Shown here: positions 62,097 through 64,000 of the stretch, piece after piece | Numbering within the stretch: position 1 is the first letter of the stretch | How the letters are laid out: every line of letters begins with the position of its first letter | Program-made: the position numbers and the translations under genes | DNA from: Patiria pectinifera | Taxonomy: Eukaryota > Echinodermata > Asteroidea > Valvatida > Asterinidae | NCBI GenBank assembly: GCA_029964075.1 | Contig: CM057135.1 | Coordinates: forward strand, 3,829,001-3,893,000 | Length of the DNA: 64,000 nt | Direction: 5' to 3' | Notes under the pieces: generated by a model | The model's input: only the letters and a program-made list of their open reading frames with translations | Database searches by the model: none | What the model was told of the DNA's origin: nothing

Positions 62097-63857
62097 TTAA
62101 GATCTAGATTACGGTGACCATAAGCGAGCGTGTGTACTCCATCCGGTAAAATGTACCTCTTGGCATCCAACGGACTCAACGACAATTTATCTAGCGATAT
62201 GGTATAAAGGATGTGTTTTTCCGATCGAATTTGTGTCATCGTTTCTGTTTTAGATTTATTTTAAACATGCAGTCGTAGTAGTTTCGGTGTTTTAATTTTT
62301 TATCAGTGACCGATTTTGTGACCCCTTGGCTTTTTTAAGAGTGATGTTGTTGTCATCTGCTAAAATCGAGTACATCTTGGGTCTCACGCAAACGGCTTCT
62401 TGAATGACCTTACCTCCAAATTCGTCTTTAAATTTACCGATCACGTTCTTATTGGTTGGATCGTATAACTCGTGATCCACATTGTAATTCGAAAAGTCGT
62501 AGTGTTGCCCCTGAGATGGCATGTCTTTGTATATGTCATCCGTGTAAACGACAATCAACAGACTGTCCGTATCCGTATACATCAACCTGATTTTATCTTT
62601 GTACTTGTCTTTCAATCGGTTGTAATAAAAATCGTACATCAGCGTCTTAGCTAGATCTAAGATACTCACTCCGCAGTAAATGGGTTTGTTTAACACGGTT
62701 TTAGTCTTTTACGGTACTTTTCGACAACTGACAGGTCACATTCTGAAAACGGTATTGTTGTTTTATAGCTCGGTTTTTTAATGATTTTTTGGTATTTTGC
62801 TTGATCGCTCTCGTTATTGTCTCTCAGTAGGTAACCGTCTATTCGATTTCTAACGTTTTCCATCGTCTTACCAAACGTGCAACACGTATTTTTGTTGTGG
62901 ATTAAGCGTACACGTTAGTTTTTGTACGTTGCTACTAGGTTCGGTATCCAATAACTCGTTTTGATAATCAGACATCCAATCTTGGGGTATGACCATATTT
63001 TCGGGTGCTAGGGGATAATCATTATGCTTAGCGTGTAGATCGTGCGGGTAGTCTAAATCTACTTCGAAAAAGTAGCCGGTGTTGGACGTTTTCTTAAGCG
63101 TTAATATCCTTTCTTCGGTAAACGGTTTCGAGGGTGTCCATTTAAAATCGCTGTACGGTAGATATTGACTCATAGCCCAACCGTACAGATTGTTGGCATC
63201 CAGATAAGCGATATAACTCGAGGGCTTATTTGAATCGTAGTCATCAAAATATTGATTATTGGCTTTGTGATGTCTCATTCCACCCACGCTAGATATGCCT
63301 CCTCGTTTTGCTTTTTCAAAAAATAAGTGTTTGTCGACGTCTTGTAACAGTTCGAGTTTAGCTTTCGAGTGTTTCAATAGAGCATCCCAGGACAATCCGG
63401 GTGTGGTGTAATAATTGGCTGGATCTAACCCGTAGTTTTCTATGCACGTTCTTCTAAAGTTTTTAAATACACCTGCAAGTAATAACGCATCGGTAGTCAC
63501 GTACAAGTCGTGATATTCTCCTAGATTTTGTATATTAAACTCGTTCCACACGCGTTGAGCTCTGTCGTAGTCTTGTTGCAATATATGTTCGTCTTTTAGT
63601 CTGCTGTAAAACTTGTCGATGGGTGGTATGCTGGTCTCTTGAAACTTATCAAACGAGTGCATATATTCTTAGGGATAAATTCCTTTATGTAATAACAAGT
63701 CAGGATGTTTTTGAGTAGATAAAACGACTCTTTTGGACAAGCTTTCACTAATTTATCCAACGATGATGCCTTAAAACTAAACGAGTCTAAAAATCGTAGA
63801 TTTCCTATCGAAAACGAAATATACTTACCTGAATTTTTAGCGATCACTTGTATTTCC
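62093..63857 (-). pseudogene. pPolB: Protein-primed DNA polymerase B of Polinton copy C, 5' part missing
   Basis: Visible: Exo II-III region (SGKYISFSIGNLRF; NLGEYHDLYVTTDALLLAGV), motif A (YLDANNLYGWAMSQYLP), motif B (FGKTMENVRNR near 62850), motif C with intact YTDTDS (62562-62579), and the C-terminus to TAG at 62093-62095. A deletion of ~60 codons joins KYVLH to the motif B block out of frame near 62875, and further frame breaks lie near 62700 and 63665. At about 63857 homology ends against unrelated AT-rich sequence, so the N-terminal half is gone. Confidence 0.88.
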
Positions 63858-64000
63858 ATCGTATTCTTGTTTGTTTGTTTTATTTCCATTCATACTTCAA
63901 ACATACAATGAATAAAGATTAATGATTAAAACAAAGTGTATCAAAAATAGAAAAAGCAGAACAATACAGCATGAATGGGGGTGGCAGAAGACTGGCCTTC
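63858..64000. other. Unrelated sequence abutting Polinton copy C
   Basis: TTTGTTTGTTTTATTTCCAT then AT-rich sequence with no Polinton similarity. Marks the broken end of copy C. Nature unknown. Confidence 0.4.

Overview
The window is animal nuclear DNA made almost entirely of mobile elements and their debris. Evidence: intron-type splice signals, AATAAA polyadenylation signals, APE-type non-LTR retrotransposons, a tRNA-derived SINE, MITEs with target-site duplications, long minisatellites, and Polinton/Maverick (adintovirus-like) genes. The mix (Polinton, a 2A-bearing L2/CR1-type element, a tyrosine-recombinase element, many TTAA and TA MITEs, frequent ACATGTAC strings) suggests a marine invertebrate such as a hemichordate, cephalochordate, echinoderm or mollusc. 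I cannot resolve which from this sequence.

Layout. 1-13,325: Polinton copy A, cut by the left window edge. It holds, in order, a conserved membrane protein, a beta-rich 393-aa protein, a divergent structural-type gene on +, a coiled-coil/membrane protein, three small membrane or accessory proteins (two overlapping), the packaging ATPase, the major capsid protein, a small coiled-coil membrane protein, the retroviral-type integrase (+) and the protein-primed DNA polymerase B, which is broken by a Harbinger-like MITE. 13,370-15,640: an unassigned unit with TATA box, splice sites and 79-bp hairpin satellite. 15,606-21,552: Polinton copy B, inverted relative to A and C, internally deleted, and interrupted by a chimera of Polinton fragment, GPCR-like fragment and 2A-containing non-LTR retrotransposon. 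21,553-24,546: a Tudor/chromo-barrel-like exon, a 10-bp minisatellite of about 700 bp, and an intact C2H2 zinc-finger gene. 25,876-27,970: a decayed transposase-like gene of a superfamily I cannot name. 29,567-31,742: satellite plus a 5'-truncated non-LTR element. 32,741-46,800: MITE country (a TTAA element with a nested TA MITE, two MITE/tRNA chimeras, a twin MITE, a 30-bp minisatellite with 120-bp higher-order period, and a tyrosine recombinase remnant). 48,050-49,680: possible host promoter and terminal exon. 50,690-51,660: SINE and RT fragment. 54,494-63,857: Polinton copy C, same orientation as A, with different lesions.

The Polinton genes would together make a virus-like element: integrase and polymerase B for integration and protein-primed replication, capsid proteins and FtsK/HerA-type ATPase for virions. 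No maturation protease and no terminal inverted repeats were seen inside the window. All three copies carry disabling lesions, so this is a relic. The A/C comparison nonetheless shows conserved non-coding design: a shared TTATATTAAAA-type promoter box, a palindromic bidirectional AATAAA hairpin between convergent genes, a 116-nt gene overlap, and abutting integrase/polymerase stop codons.
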